Assembly (NCBI RefSeq): GCF_030052815.1
Contig: NC_079507.1
Span: forward strand, 49,487,571-49,551,570
Source of the DNA: Hevea brasiliensis
Taxonomy: Eukaryota > Streptophyta > Magnoliopsida > Malpighiales > Euphorbiaceae
Length of the DNA: 64,000 nt
Direction: 5' to 3'
The notes beneath the pieces are model-generated. The model was not told the origin of the DNA, did not search any database, and was given only the letters and a program-made list of their open reading frames with translations. How positions within the stretch are numbered: position 1 is the stretch's first letter; each line of letters begins with the position of its first letter. Shown here one piece after another: positions 11,589 through 23,264 of this stretch. The position numbers and the translations under genes are program-made.

Positions 11589-12310
11589 CTTCCTTCACGT
11601 CAATCAACATTTTCATCTACTTCCAAAACAATATTAATGGCTCATAACAAAAGATCAAAATCCTAGTTGAATGTTATAACATAAGACATTGAAGACTTTT
11701 GCGTGTAAGAAATTAGAAAAATGTGGAGAATATATATATATATATTCACATTTTGTAAAAATCATTCAATATAGTTAACGACGGTTTCTCTCTTATTTAA
11801 AACTTAAGGTTTCATTTATTTTATAAAAAATATATTTTTTTGAAAAATATTTTTTTATATTTTAGATATTTTAAAAAAATAATTAATGAAAAATATATTT
11901 CTCATAAAAAAATTAAATTATTTAAAAAAATAACTTTTATTTTTTTTAAAAAATTATTTTTAATTTTTTAAATTTTGATAATCTTATTAAAATATAAATA
12001 TATATATAAAATAAACACATATCATTAATTTTATATTATAATTAAATAATAAAAATTATTTTTATAAAAAATATTTTATTATATATAAATTATTTTTTAT
12101 AAAATAAAATAAACAGAGATTTAAAATATGAATAGATATAAAATCATTTTATTTGAAATTAAATTAGTAAAAAAGAGTGATTAATTAGATTAAAACTCTG
12201 AACTTCTAGCTAATTTATTGATGGCATTACACAGCAATTCTTCTTAGAAGAAAACAAAGGGAAAACATGACATATGATAATAACGGCTCTCTCAAGAAAT
12301 TGTGGCTCTC
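11589..12310. repeat. duplicated flank of the ABCF1 pseudogene, right copy
   Basis: This is the second copy of 10520-11152, from CACGTCAATCAACATTTTC at about 11597 to ACGGCTCTCTCAAGAA near 12297. It differs by substitutions and a rearranged middle (11670-11800). It contains a MITE-like block at 11805-12118 at the position equivalent to the left copy. Confidence 0.8.
11805..12118. repeat. AT-rich MITE-like element
   Basis: It runs from TTCATTTATTTTATAAAAAATA to ATTTTTTATAAAATAAAAT. Its core TTTTGATAATCTTATTAAAA plus ATAAAATAAACACATAT recurs at 10660-10740, near 19205-19275, and reversed at 12440-12600. The ends can fold back. There is no coding capacity. Confidence 0.5.
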
Positions 12311-14730
12311 AAGTAAAGCATGTGCATGAAATGAAAGAGAAAATACTCATGACTATAATATGAACCCTAGCTAGCTAGTTGGTAGGTGTAGGTCTAACTC
12401 CAACTGTTTATCCAAAAGAAAAAGAATGTATATATAAATATAATTTGTTTATAAAAAATATTTTTTATATAATTTTTTTAAAAAAATATTTTTTATTATT
12501 TATTAAATTAATAATATGTATTTTTATATTTTAATAAAATTATTTAAATTTAAAAAATAATTTAAAAAAAAATAAAAAATTATATTTCTTATAAATGGTT
12601 TATTTTTTTTTAATTAAAAAAAAATATTTTCTGTAAAATTAACAAAGCTTTAGTTTGGATATGAGGTGACGTTTGAGTTCTGAGCATTAACAAGAACACT
12701 CGAGAACATATGAAAATGATTAAACGCTTTGAAGTTATGAATGATGGGAGAAGGGACAAATGAACGTCACAAGCAAAGATCTACAAGATGATCATGTGGG
12801 GCTCCCAATAGCAAAGAAATCAAAATGGAAACGAAAGTGAGGGACAATAGATAAGCTTTTACTTTTTTATCATCTATGACTAATGTGCCTATTGCAATCA
12901 ATCAATGACAAATGCAACATTTGAATTTTGAACGAAAATTGTAACTATTTAATTCTTGCAATGAGTGAACACAAGAATATGATTTACATACATTTTAATT
13001 TTTCATTATATTTTTATAAAATTTAAGTGTTTAATAATTATATTTTTATAAATATGTATTTTTATTATTATTTTTAATTATTTATTTTTAATTAATTTTT
13101 GCTTTTAGTTAGCTTTTGAGTTTAGGAAACATGGCAATGCCAAGACATGCTATATGAGCCCATCAAAAATCTTATCCTCTATCTCCTCTCCAAAATCAGT
13201 TCAATAATATTCCCAACTACCCTTTTCAATCATTAATGTCACCCTTTGATGCATTTTTAGTACATTCAAAGTTTTTTTAAAGGCAAAGGAATTTTTAATA
13301 TTTTATATTATAATATAATTCATGTAGGCATGCAATCTAAATTTAATGAATTAATTAAAATATGAAATTCAGAATATTCATTTTAATCTCAATTTTCTCC
13401 TATAATTTTTTTTATATATAAATATTTCTTATCATTTTAATCTCAATTAAAATATTAGAACATTAAAAATGCATAATAGGAATAGATTTTTTTAAATTTT
13501 TAATTTTAATATTTTATTATTTTATTATAAAATTTGAACTTATCTCTTCAATTTTTTTTTATTTGATAATTTCTATTTTTTCTTATAAATAAAATGATTC
13601 TAGAAAGTGAAAAAGGTGTATAAAAAAAGCTCTATCATACTTCCACACATGGTTATGAATAGGCTTCAAATCTTTTGAAAATGAGAATCTTGTTCAGTAT
13701 TTAATTATGGGATATTCTAAAAAATAATTTAAAATTTTATTATTTATCATATTTTTAAGTATAATTGTCATTAATATCTATTGATATATATACATCACTT
13801 GTCAAAAAATACTATCTATTTAAATTGATTTTATTTAAAAATATAAAAAATATATATATAATTTAAATAGTATAAAATATTTAAATTTTCATTTTAATTA
13901 ATTTGTTATCTTCTTTTAATTATTATTAGTTATAAAAAAAATTTTAAATTTAAAAAATAAAAATATTTATTGAACAAAATATTAGATGGTTTGTTTATCT
14001 AATCATTCAAAAATATTTTATTAAATTTAACTATTAGTATTAAAAAATAGATTTTCCAAAAAAATTATTTAATTCAGTTCAATCAATTTTTTTTTAAATT
14101 GAATTGAATAAAATAAATTGAATTTTTTAAAATAAAAAACTAAATCAAATCAATTAAATCAATTTGATCATTTTTCATTTTAGACTGGATTTTTCTAACC
14201 CCACATTAAACAAAATGTTTTGCCTTGCTTTTCATATGAAGATTTTATTTTTAGGACAATTAGCAGTGGTGGCTTCTAAATTTTTCAAAATTTAATAATT
14301 TAGTTTCTCAACTTTTTTATGAATAATTGTCTATTAAACAATTTTTTTTGTTTTATAAATAGATTTTCAGATAAATAGCTCCAAAAATTGAATGTGTTAT
14401 TTAAGTATAGTTCAAAATCAAATAAAAATGCCATGTAAAAAATAAAATAAATTCAAATATATATATTTTTTACATTAACATTTGTATTTAGATAATTATC
14501 TTACTAACAAATTATCCATAAAAATTTAACATTTATTTTGAAAATATTTTATTTTTTTAATAATTAAAATATTAAATTTAAAATTGTAATACTGAATAAA
14601 TGGGCTTTAGATTAGTTAACATCCATTATCGTTTAAAAATACCTAAACTCCATTTGAAAAAAAAAAATCTAATTTATAAATATTTGCATTAAAATAATTA
14701 ATTTTTTAAAATTATAATTCATCTGTTTGC
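12311..14730. other. AT-rich intergenic DNA with an inverted MITE-like copy
   Basis: No gene is recognised on either strand. 12440-12640 is the reverse-oriented relative of 11805-12118. The rest is AT-rich DNA with short mixed-composition stretches (12650-12860, 13100-13260) that show no ORF, RNA motif or repeat partner I can identify. Confidence 0.5.
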
Positions 14731-14734
14731 CATA

Positions 14735-15345
14735 GAGATGCAAATGAGCAAACCACTAGTGAGTTACTCGAGATTCGGCTCGATTTAAAAGTGTAGCTCG
14801 GTTCGGCTCATTTAGAAAATAAGTCAAATTCAAGCTAAATTTGTAGGCTCATTTAATAAATAAGCAGAACTCAAGCTTCAAAGCGTTTGGCTCATTAAGA
14901 CACATGAGCCGATTTGTTTGTAGGTTCATGAGTCAGCTTGAGAGTAGACTCATTAAATAGGCTCATGAATAAATCCATTTGTAAAAATATTTATATTAAT
15001 TATTATTTTTCATTATATTATAAGTATTTATTATTTTATCCATGAATGTTCTAAAAATAATACTTATTTAAAATAACGATATAATCAATATAGAATATAT
15101 AAAATATATTTATTAAATATAGTTATTTGTAAATTTAATTTAATTTTTTACAAAAATTAAGTTTTTCTTTTTATATTTGAGGTAATTAAAATTACTTAGT
15201 TTAAATTTTTATATTATTAAACTTAAAACTCACTCTATAAATAATTCGTAATATTTGTGGAGAGTTAATTTGATAAAAAGTTTGATTTAACTTGACTCGT
15301 TTAGAACTTATTTTCAAACGAGCCAAACTTGAATTTATAGATATT
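14735..15345. mobile_element. relic DNA transposon (GAGCC/GGCTC-rich ends)
   Basis: The left half carries repeated GGCTC, CGAGCC-like and AAGCTTGAG motifs (14760-14960). The right half carries ACTCGTTTAGAAC and CAAACGAGCCAAAC (15290-15330). This arrangement is common in decayed plant non-autonomous elements, which have GAGCTCG-rich inverted ends around an AT-rich core. The termini and target duplication are not clear. Confidence 0.35.
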
Positions 15346-15411
15346 TATCATAGATTACATTTTTTTTAATGAGTGATATGATATATATTTATTAACTATA
15401 TAAATGCTTGC

Positions 15412-15414
<3 letters not shown>

Positions 15415-15459
<45 letters not shown>
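15415..15459. repeat. (TA)n microsatellite
   Basis: About 22 TA units in AT-rich DNA. Confidence 0.95.
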
Positions 15460-15461
<2 letters not shown>

Positions 15462-17446
15462 ACATACCATATAATTAAAAGCTAATCCTTTTAGAGAAAG
15501 TTTTACATAAACTCTTTTTATTATATATTTAAAATATAAATATATGAATTTATATATCCAATAAATAAGTCTTATCTTACATAATAAATTAAGTTTAAAT
15601 AAGAAAAATTCTTACATTCATTAGTTTTGAGCCATTTGTTGCTTCACTTTAAAAAAGTTCAAAGAATTAATATAATTAGTGCCTTTTTTAATTGTGGTCT
15701 TGAGATTTAATTTGTAACAAAAACGAACCTTGTTTTCATAAATCACTAAGCATATGCCCATGCTATACATAGATAATTTATAATTTTTATTTTTTAATTT
15801 AATTTTAATTATATTTTAAATAAAATAAATTATTACTATTAAATTAATTTTAAATTAAAATTCATCACTTATTTAATTTAATTTGAATAAATTTTTATCT
15901 GTTATAATAATAAAATTTTAATTAATTTATTATATAATTAATTAAAATATTTATTTAATTATTTTTATAATATATTAATAGTAATTTTCATAATTATTTC
16001 ATTTAAAATGAAATAAAAGTACTTTATTTAAAAAATAGTTTAAATTTCATAAAATTTTAATATTTTATCTTTTTTTATAAATTATAAAAAATTTATTAGA
16101 TTAATGAGAAAACAATATTATTTTAAAAATATATAATTATAATATTTTTTTTCATTAATATAATAAAAAATTATCAAATTACTAATAATGAATTGAATTA
16201 TTTATTTTTAATAATAATGAAAATATATAACATTATTATTAATTAAAAATAACATTCTATTATATTATTTAAAAAAAACTATATGTAAATGTAAATTTTT
16301 TTTATTAATATGATAATTTTTTTATAAAATAATTCTTTGACAAAATGGTTATTAATTTACATAAATTTATAATATAAAATAAATACATTTCATAAAAATT
16401 AAAATTTAAAAATATCATCATTTTCTAATTAATATAATAATTTTTTCAAAAGATAGATTCTATAATTTTAATACTTTAACTTTAATCTTTTTCTTATCAT
16501 ATTTATTTGTAACTAAATTTTTTATGCAATTATATTTACAATTTATCTTTTAAAATTCTATTTCTATATAAAAATATAGTTAAGAGATAATTTATGCATA
16601 AAAATATAGATATTTAATTAAAATTTAAAAATAATTCTATTAAAATTAATAATAATAAAATATAGATAATTAAAATATTAAATATAATTACATTCGATAT
16701 GTAATTATAATGAAATAAAATATTCATAAGTTCAAGAATATTAAATAAGAAATTTATAAAAATTAATAATTAAATTCATATTAATTAAATATTTTTAAAT
16801 AAATACATTTTGAGAATAATAACCAATAATTTTTGAAAGAAATAATAAAAAAAAGGACAAATCAAAAAAAAATTGAGAGCATTTAGGCGAAATGAAAATA
16901 TTTGGTGATAGGAGGTGCTTGATATGTATCAAATATCTCATATGACATATTATATATACACAAACAAATGAAACCATTTAAATAAAAAATTAATTTATAA
17001 TTAAATATTATTTAATTAAAAAAAGGTAACAAAGCATTCAAATATAATTTTTATAACAGTCAAATATTTTCTATTTATTTGACCATTTCAATTAAATAGT
17101 CATAGGTTGGCCATAATGATAATAATAATAATAATAAGCATTAATTGATATTAGGAAAGTGAAATAAAAAGAATATTAAATTATTAATATAAAAAATAAT
17201 ATAAATTAATTATAAATAAATCAAATCTCTATATTTTATTTTTACATCTTTTTATGTAGATAACACTTTTATCTTTCAAAATTTTTAACAAATATTTCAT
17301 AATAAAAATAATAGAAAATAAACAATGTAATAAATATATTTATTAAAAATATGAAAAAATTTAAGGTTGATTAAATTATATGATAATTAATTATGAGATA
17401 TCAAATTAATAATCAATTTTTTTTAAATTAATAGCCATTAATGATC

Positions 17447-17494
<48 letters not shown>

Positions 17495-19030
17495 GGGTAA
17501 CATATAGCAAATAATATTTTTGCATAAGTAAATTTATAAAAAAAATAATATAAATAATTTTTAAATATTAAATTCAATCATAAAAGTTCTTAATTTAAAT
17601 AATAAATGTTAAAGTAGTATTATAAATAATAATGATTATTAAAAGAGAAATAAAAAAAATAAATAATAATTAGTATGAAAAGAGTATTTATAAAAAGTAA
17701 CGAGTAACAAATTTTTCAAGAAAAGTGTCACGTGTCATTTCCTTGATAATACTACTTTATTTTACATATACACATATAGCTGTAAACGGACTCTTGACAC
17801 CTGTAACTAATGCTTGCATGACATTTAATAATTTAATTAAAAATAATATTTAATAATAAATATGGACTAATGGTATGAAACATTTCATTCCGTTCATTAA
17901 ATTAATTTTATTTTATTATTAAACATTTAAATTTTAACATTTATTATAAAAAGACAAGCTTAATTAAATATTTTTTATAATAGTTTATCCTTAAATTATT
18001 AATAATTATATTATGTTCAATTGCTATCAAAGTATATCATGTGTAATGTTAAGGTGTGAAAAATGATAGGACACTAGTTAGTTTTTTTTTTCTTAGCCAA
18101 AGATAAAATAGAATTTCATTCAACTAAAAATCAAACAGAAAATATATTTTTTTTTTCATTTGATTTTGCTTGAAATTTAAATTTGAAATTTTATAATTTT
18201 GGTGATGACTCAAATTAATTTTATTAAAATTTGAATTTAAGACCTTAAAATCTTAAAAATGACTTTAATACCTTAATTGCTCTAACTAAATTAACGAGGG
18301 ATATATTATAAGTTTTCTCTTATTGACTGGGGATATAATACAAATTTTTCTTTTTTAATTTTACAGCATATATCTAATATTTTTTTTTTTAGAAAATAAA
18401 AGATAAAACTTTCAATAAATAGAGGCAGAATATAAATTTGAAGTATAAAATTTTATATTACTACTATTTTACATAAAAATAAATAAATTACTTATATAAA
18501 ATATAATAATAATTATATTAATTTAAAAGTTTTATTATATTGACAAAGCATATAAGTTAGCCATTCGACGAAGAATATGCTCCATAAAGTAGTAATCTGT
18601 CACTATTTAACTCCATGGTCTTTTTACGAGTTCTATCTGAAAATCATCAAATTTTGATATTCTCATGAAAAGAAAATCTATACTTCTTATCGTTGTACTC
18701 TTATCTAAATAATAATAAAAAAAAAGAAAAAACATATATTCACAATGGAGGAAATAACAAATCTTTATAAAGAAGGAAATACCAAATCTTTACCAAAAAA
18801 AAAAAAATCTCAAAAGAAGAGATAAAACGCAAATAGATTAAGGATAAATATAGAATTGTTCAAAAAGATACAAATTTAGAGATTGTTGAGGAAAACACAA
18901 AATAATATAACTATTATTTATATTTATATACCAAGTTTTTGCACCACAAACCGGACCAAATAAAATAAATTATTTTTTAATAATTATTATTTATTTCAAA
19001 ATTATAGTTAAAAATAGGAAATATAATTGA
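15460..19030. other. AT-rich intergenic DNA
   Basis: About 3.5 kb of very AT-rich sequence without a recognisable gene or RNA. It includes a short (AAT)n tract near 17116-17138. The small ORFs here are AT-rich chance frames. Confidence 0.6.
17450..17494. repeat. (TTA)n microsatellite
   Basis: About 15 TTA units, uninterrupted. Confidence 0.95.
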
Positions 19031-19039
19031 AATTAAAAC

Positions 19040-19372
19040 TCCGGTTGTTTTACTGAAAATATTTTTTTGAAAAATATTTTTCAAATTTTTTAGCATTTGT
19101 TGCATTTAGTAAAATTAGTTAACAGAAAATATATTTTTGGTAAAAAAAAAAAAAGTTATTTTTAAGAAAATGACTTCCTTTTTTCAAATGAGAAAGTCAT
19201 TTTCTATTTTATAGATTTTGACAATCTTATAAAAATATAGAAACACTTATATAAATATGAAATAAACACATAATATTAACCAAACAATGGAAAATATTTT
19301 CAAATATTTTCTATGTAAAACATTTCTATGTAAAATATTTTTCATATACAAGTTATTTTCTATAAAACAAAT
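19040..19372. repeat. MITE-like element next to the M0 LTR
   Basis: It opens TTGTTTTACTGAAAATATTT and closes ATTTTCTATAAAACAA, imperfect inverted ends. The interior shares TTTTGACAATCTTATAAAAA and AAATAAACACATAATATTAA with the copies at 10640 and 11805. The M0 LTR begins directly after its right end. Confidence 0.55.
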
Positions 19373-19959
19373 TGTCACGACCAAAATTATGGGTTAGACT
19401 GGTACTAGGATTTGGGTCAGTATAAGACCCCCAAAGCCTGTAGTAAGTCTAACTGATTTTAGCCCAACCATAAAGCCCATATCTAGAGTCCATTTTCAAG
19501 AAATCAACCAGACAGAGTTTGGCCATAAACTAGACTACCCAGCGGGGAGTTTTAGCTTACCCAACCTATGATCATAAAATATATAAATTTGGGAAGCTCT
19601 GCTCACCCTCACAATCCTCAACATAATAATTATATCAAATGGGAGTTTAGCACCCCCATCCAAAGTATATATGTAACACCCCAAAATTTTAAATTTATTA
19701 TTTTGTGAGTAATATTAATATTTTTATTTTATTTAAATTTTCGAAAATTATTTGAAATTTTTTGGATTTTCGAAATCGGGTTTGATTTTCCGAAAATATA
19801 AAACTTCGATGATTTTTAAAAATTAATTTAAAGACCATGTGGCAAAACTAAAAATATATTTGGAATTTATGAATTTTTCTGAGTTTTCTAGAGTTTTTTC
19901 AAAATTTTTGGGCCTCGTTTTCGGTCCCAAGGCAGAGTAAAAATTCAAACTTTTGTATC

Positions 19960-20500
19960 TTGAATAGGACCGGCCGAATCGAACCAGACCGGATCGGATC
20001 GGTAGAATCGAACCAGCCTTCTTCTTCTTTTCTTCCCTTCCCCCGCGCGTCCCGTCCCTCCTCCTCTCTCTCCCATTTTCTCTCTCCTCCCTCACCCCCA
20101 GGCTGCGCCGCCGCCTCCCCACCTCGCCGGCACACCGCCCCGATGCCTCCCCACCGCTGGCCGGCCTTCCAAGCTTCCGGAAATGACTTTTGAAGCTCCC
20201 TCTGCGAACCCGCGACATTTCGGCTTCCCGGCCAAAATTCGGTCGATCCGGCCACCAATTGGGCCGGGTCTTATGTCAAACACCATCTACACCTCGAGAG
20301 CTTTCCATAGACACCAAGAACACCAAAATCCATCTAGCGGTTTGTCCAATTTTTGTCCGGAAAGTTTTAGCCCATTTTGACTTTTGGGCTAGATTTCTTG
20401 CAAATCGTGAATCCCACGAGAAAAGCGAGAGTACCAGAGCACTCCACTCGTCGAGAGCTTCGCGGAAATATAAATTTCAAAATTTTCCGACATCTTTTTT
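19960..20500 (+). promoter_or_regulatory. GC/CpG-rich block inside the SOLO LTR
   Basis: This block is strikingly GC-rich for the window, with a CT-rich run (20020-20095) followed by GCGCCGCCGCC, CGCCGG and GGCCGG motifs. It sits in the left (U3) part of the LTR, where a retrotransposon promoter would lie, and has no counterpart in the P2 LTRs. The several overlapping ORFs are a by-product of high GC. A promoter/CpG-island role is an inference; a captured host fragment is the alternative. Confidence 0.4.
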
Positions 20501-21477
20501 CTGTGGGTCCCACGAAAATTCATAGTGTTTTTTCCAGCATTAAATGAGCTTAGAAAATTCTGTAAAAATTTTATACTAACTCCGGTGTTGTGGGCTTCGT
20601 GTAGGTACTTTCAATTCGAGAAAATTCGACAGTTATCCGGGTCTGTGAATTTCCGACCAGACAGACTGACTACCAAAAAAGTCTTGAAATTGGATCGGGA
20701 TTTTGGCTACCCCACTGTTGTCAGATGCCCCGAGCGTGTTCCCGAGATCGGAATCGGCATAGGTAAACCCGAACCTTGCTTTTTTATAATTTTCTAGTGC
20801 TTAAATAGGATTAAAAATCCATAAAATATTCGTGGTAGCTCAGAAAATTATGATTCTTTTTGCATTAGCCTAGTAATATTGCTAAGGACCGCGGGGCAAA
20901 GTTTTAGAATTTTTAGAGTTTATTTGGATAGTTTTTGCAAAAAGGGTCAATTATAAGGACTAAACTATAATTTTACATATTGTGATTGATGACTGTTTGG
21001 ATGGGCCCAGGAGGGGCTGTGTGATGTGATTGAGATGTGGATGTATGGTTGGTGGATATAGAAGTGTGTTTTAAACCCATTTGCAGGTTGGGTAGGTCCT
21101 AGATATAGGGGAAACTCTGCCGGATTTTCGGCACGACTTAGGACGTCTTTGATCTTTTTCTTAGTTTGTATTGAGTCAAATTTATTAAATGATTGTAATA
21201 AAATTGTCAGGTGAGTCGGGACAGCCTTCTTCCTCTGCCCAGCCACCACAGTGACTGCTGTCAAGTCTGTGAGTAAAATATTAATTTTAATTATAATTTC
21301 GATATTATTATATGTTCAAGCATGCCCATGCATCACTTATATGTATATATCTATATAGTTAAACTCTAGGCACGTTTTATGTTACATTCACAACTGTTAA
21401 AGTGCCATGGATGTTGTTGTGATAATTTGGAGCAGTGTGCGTGCATTGGTGTGCGTATGGTATAGTGTTGGCTATGG

Positions 21478-21612
21478 ACAGGATGGGTAGACACGGCTTG
21501 AGATCTTCGCTGGGACTCAGTCCTTCGGGGTAGACACGGCTTGAGTTCTTCGCTGGGACCCCGATTTGGTTTATTAAGTGGAAGTCCGAGCTGAGTTCTT
21601 CGCTGGCACAGG
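21478..21612 (+). repeat. short direct repeats in the SOLO LTR
   Basis: The motif GGCTTGAG(T/A)TCTTCGCTGGGA occurs twice (about 21497 and 21538), with a third weaker copy near 21588. The P2 LTRs carry the matching series GGCTTGAGTAATTCGGGACC (near 56891, 56932 and 56980). Repeats of this kind are usual in LTR regulatory regions. Confidence 0.7.
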
Positions 21613-23264
21613 TTGGAATAAGAGAGCTGTATAGGGGATCAGCTCCCATATATGTAGTGTTTGATATTATCGGGTGTGTGAGTGCTCCAAATTACCTTTT
21701 TACTGTTATGATGTGAAAATATTGCTGATGTTGTATTTCACTCTACAGGGTGCATTAGCTTTAGATAGTTATAGAGATTACAGTTAAAATCGATATTTTA
21801 CTCTCTGAGTTGAACGCTCACTCCTGTTCATTATTTTTCAGGCTACAGGAGGATTTTTGTTGTGGTTAACCTGTTTTTCTCCTTTGCAGGTTGTTTATAA
21901 ATGTTTGTGTAATTTTATTAACTCTTAGAATTTTCGCATGTGTTAGAAATATTTATTTGATTTGGGTCTGTAATATAATTATCATGTTGGACCTGTAAAC
22001 GTATTATTATATGCATGTTTGATGGACTGGATGAGGGAGCTGAGCTCCCATTTATTTTTATGACATTGAGTATGTAGGGGGTAGTTGAGCTCCCCAATTG
22101 ATTATATATTGTGTTTACAGGTCGGGTGAGTCAAAAACTCCTCGTTGAAAGGTCCACTTTATGGCCGGACTCTATCCAGTTGAATTCTTGAAATTGGGCC
22201 CAATGGGCCTTAGAGTTGGGTTGAGGAATAGTTAGGCTTACTACGGGCCCAGGGGCTTTAGGCTGGCCCAGGTCCTAGTGCGGGTCCGGCCCATAGGTTG
22301 GGTCGTGATAATATATTCATCTCATTTAACCACACATGCATAAATATAGGTTTATAATTTCAAAACAAATAATCTTTTACAGTTCCAAGCCAAATATAAT
22401 ATTCCTAGTACATGCGGATTCTAGATTTATAATCAATACTATGAAATACTGATATTTGCTGCTAGTAGACTTACAAAGAACGAAGCAGCTTAATCATAAA
22501 GAGAGAGAACCTTCTGTAACCTGAAAAAAAAAAGGGTGAATAGGAGTGAGCGTTCGACTTATAGAGTAAGATGTTGATTTTATATATAATTTCTATAACT
22601 ATCTAGGGCTAATACATTCCTAAGGATGAAGTACAGCATATATCAACACATTCAATCAAGTTCAAATAATATTCGCACAAAGAATAATTTGGAGCACTCA
22701 CACACCTGTGTGTTATATCAATCAAATATATATATATGAGAGCTGATCTCATACACAGTTCTCTTAATTCCAACCTCTACCAGTGAGATCAACTCGAGCC
22801 AGACTTTCTCTTAATAATCTAAATGCGGGAGTCAGCTAGATCAACTCAAAGTCGTATTTACCCTGACTTATCATAAAAAGGATCGGATCTCAAGTGAGAC
22901 TAGCTCAAGCAGATCTACCGATCCTACACATATCCAGTACCACACCTCATGCACATCGACACACGCACATAACTCTAAATTACCCTAAGATGATACCCAC
23001 ATCAATTTTACCAAATAATAATGTAACACAAAGCATGCATATAATAGCTATATACATATAATTATAAGTGAATGTATGAGCATGCCTTGCATGTATAATA
23101 ATATTAAAATTATAAATAAAATCAATACATACTCACAAATCCACCAGATATCATTGTGGTGGTTGGGCGAAAGAAGAAGGCCGATTTTAATCACCTAAAT
23201 AATTATATTAATGAACTTATCAGTATCAACGCAAAATAATTATTTAAAAATTTGGGGTATTACA

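Larger units (their letters stand above)
19672..22310 (+). mobile_element. SOLO: plus-strand solo LTR with target duplication
   Basis: It starts TGTAACACCCC and ends GGTCGTGATA, where P2 ends GGTCGTGACA (one C-to-T change). The five bases before (19667-19671) and after (22311-22315) are both ATATA, a perfect target duplication. No internal domain is present, so the element was reduced to one LTR by recombination between its two LTRs. At 2.64 kb it is about 0.95 kb longer than the P2 LTR. The extra part lies between the TGTAACACCCC start and GGGCTTCGTGTAGG (20594) and includes a GC-rich stretch. Confidence 0.9.
19373..23264 (-). repeat. M0 3' LTR, split by SOLO
   Basis: The LTR consists of 19373-19671 and 22311-23264, about 1.25 kb when the insertion and one copy of its target site are removed. 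On the plus strand it runs from TGTCACGACC to GGGGTATTACA, that is TGTAATACCCC...GGTCGTGACA on its own strand. It aligns by eye with the P2 LTR, for example in the TGAGCGTTCGACTTATAGAG region near 22545. Confidence 0.85.

Noticed and set aside
17450..17494. CRISPR-like regular repeat
   Set aside because: Uninterrupted TTA units without spacers, in a plant genome.
19823..20797. Several overlapping ORFs of 64-131 codons on both strands
   Set aside because: They come from the GC-rich block of the SOLO LTR, lack known domains, and overlap in many frames.
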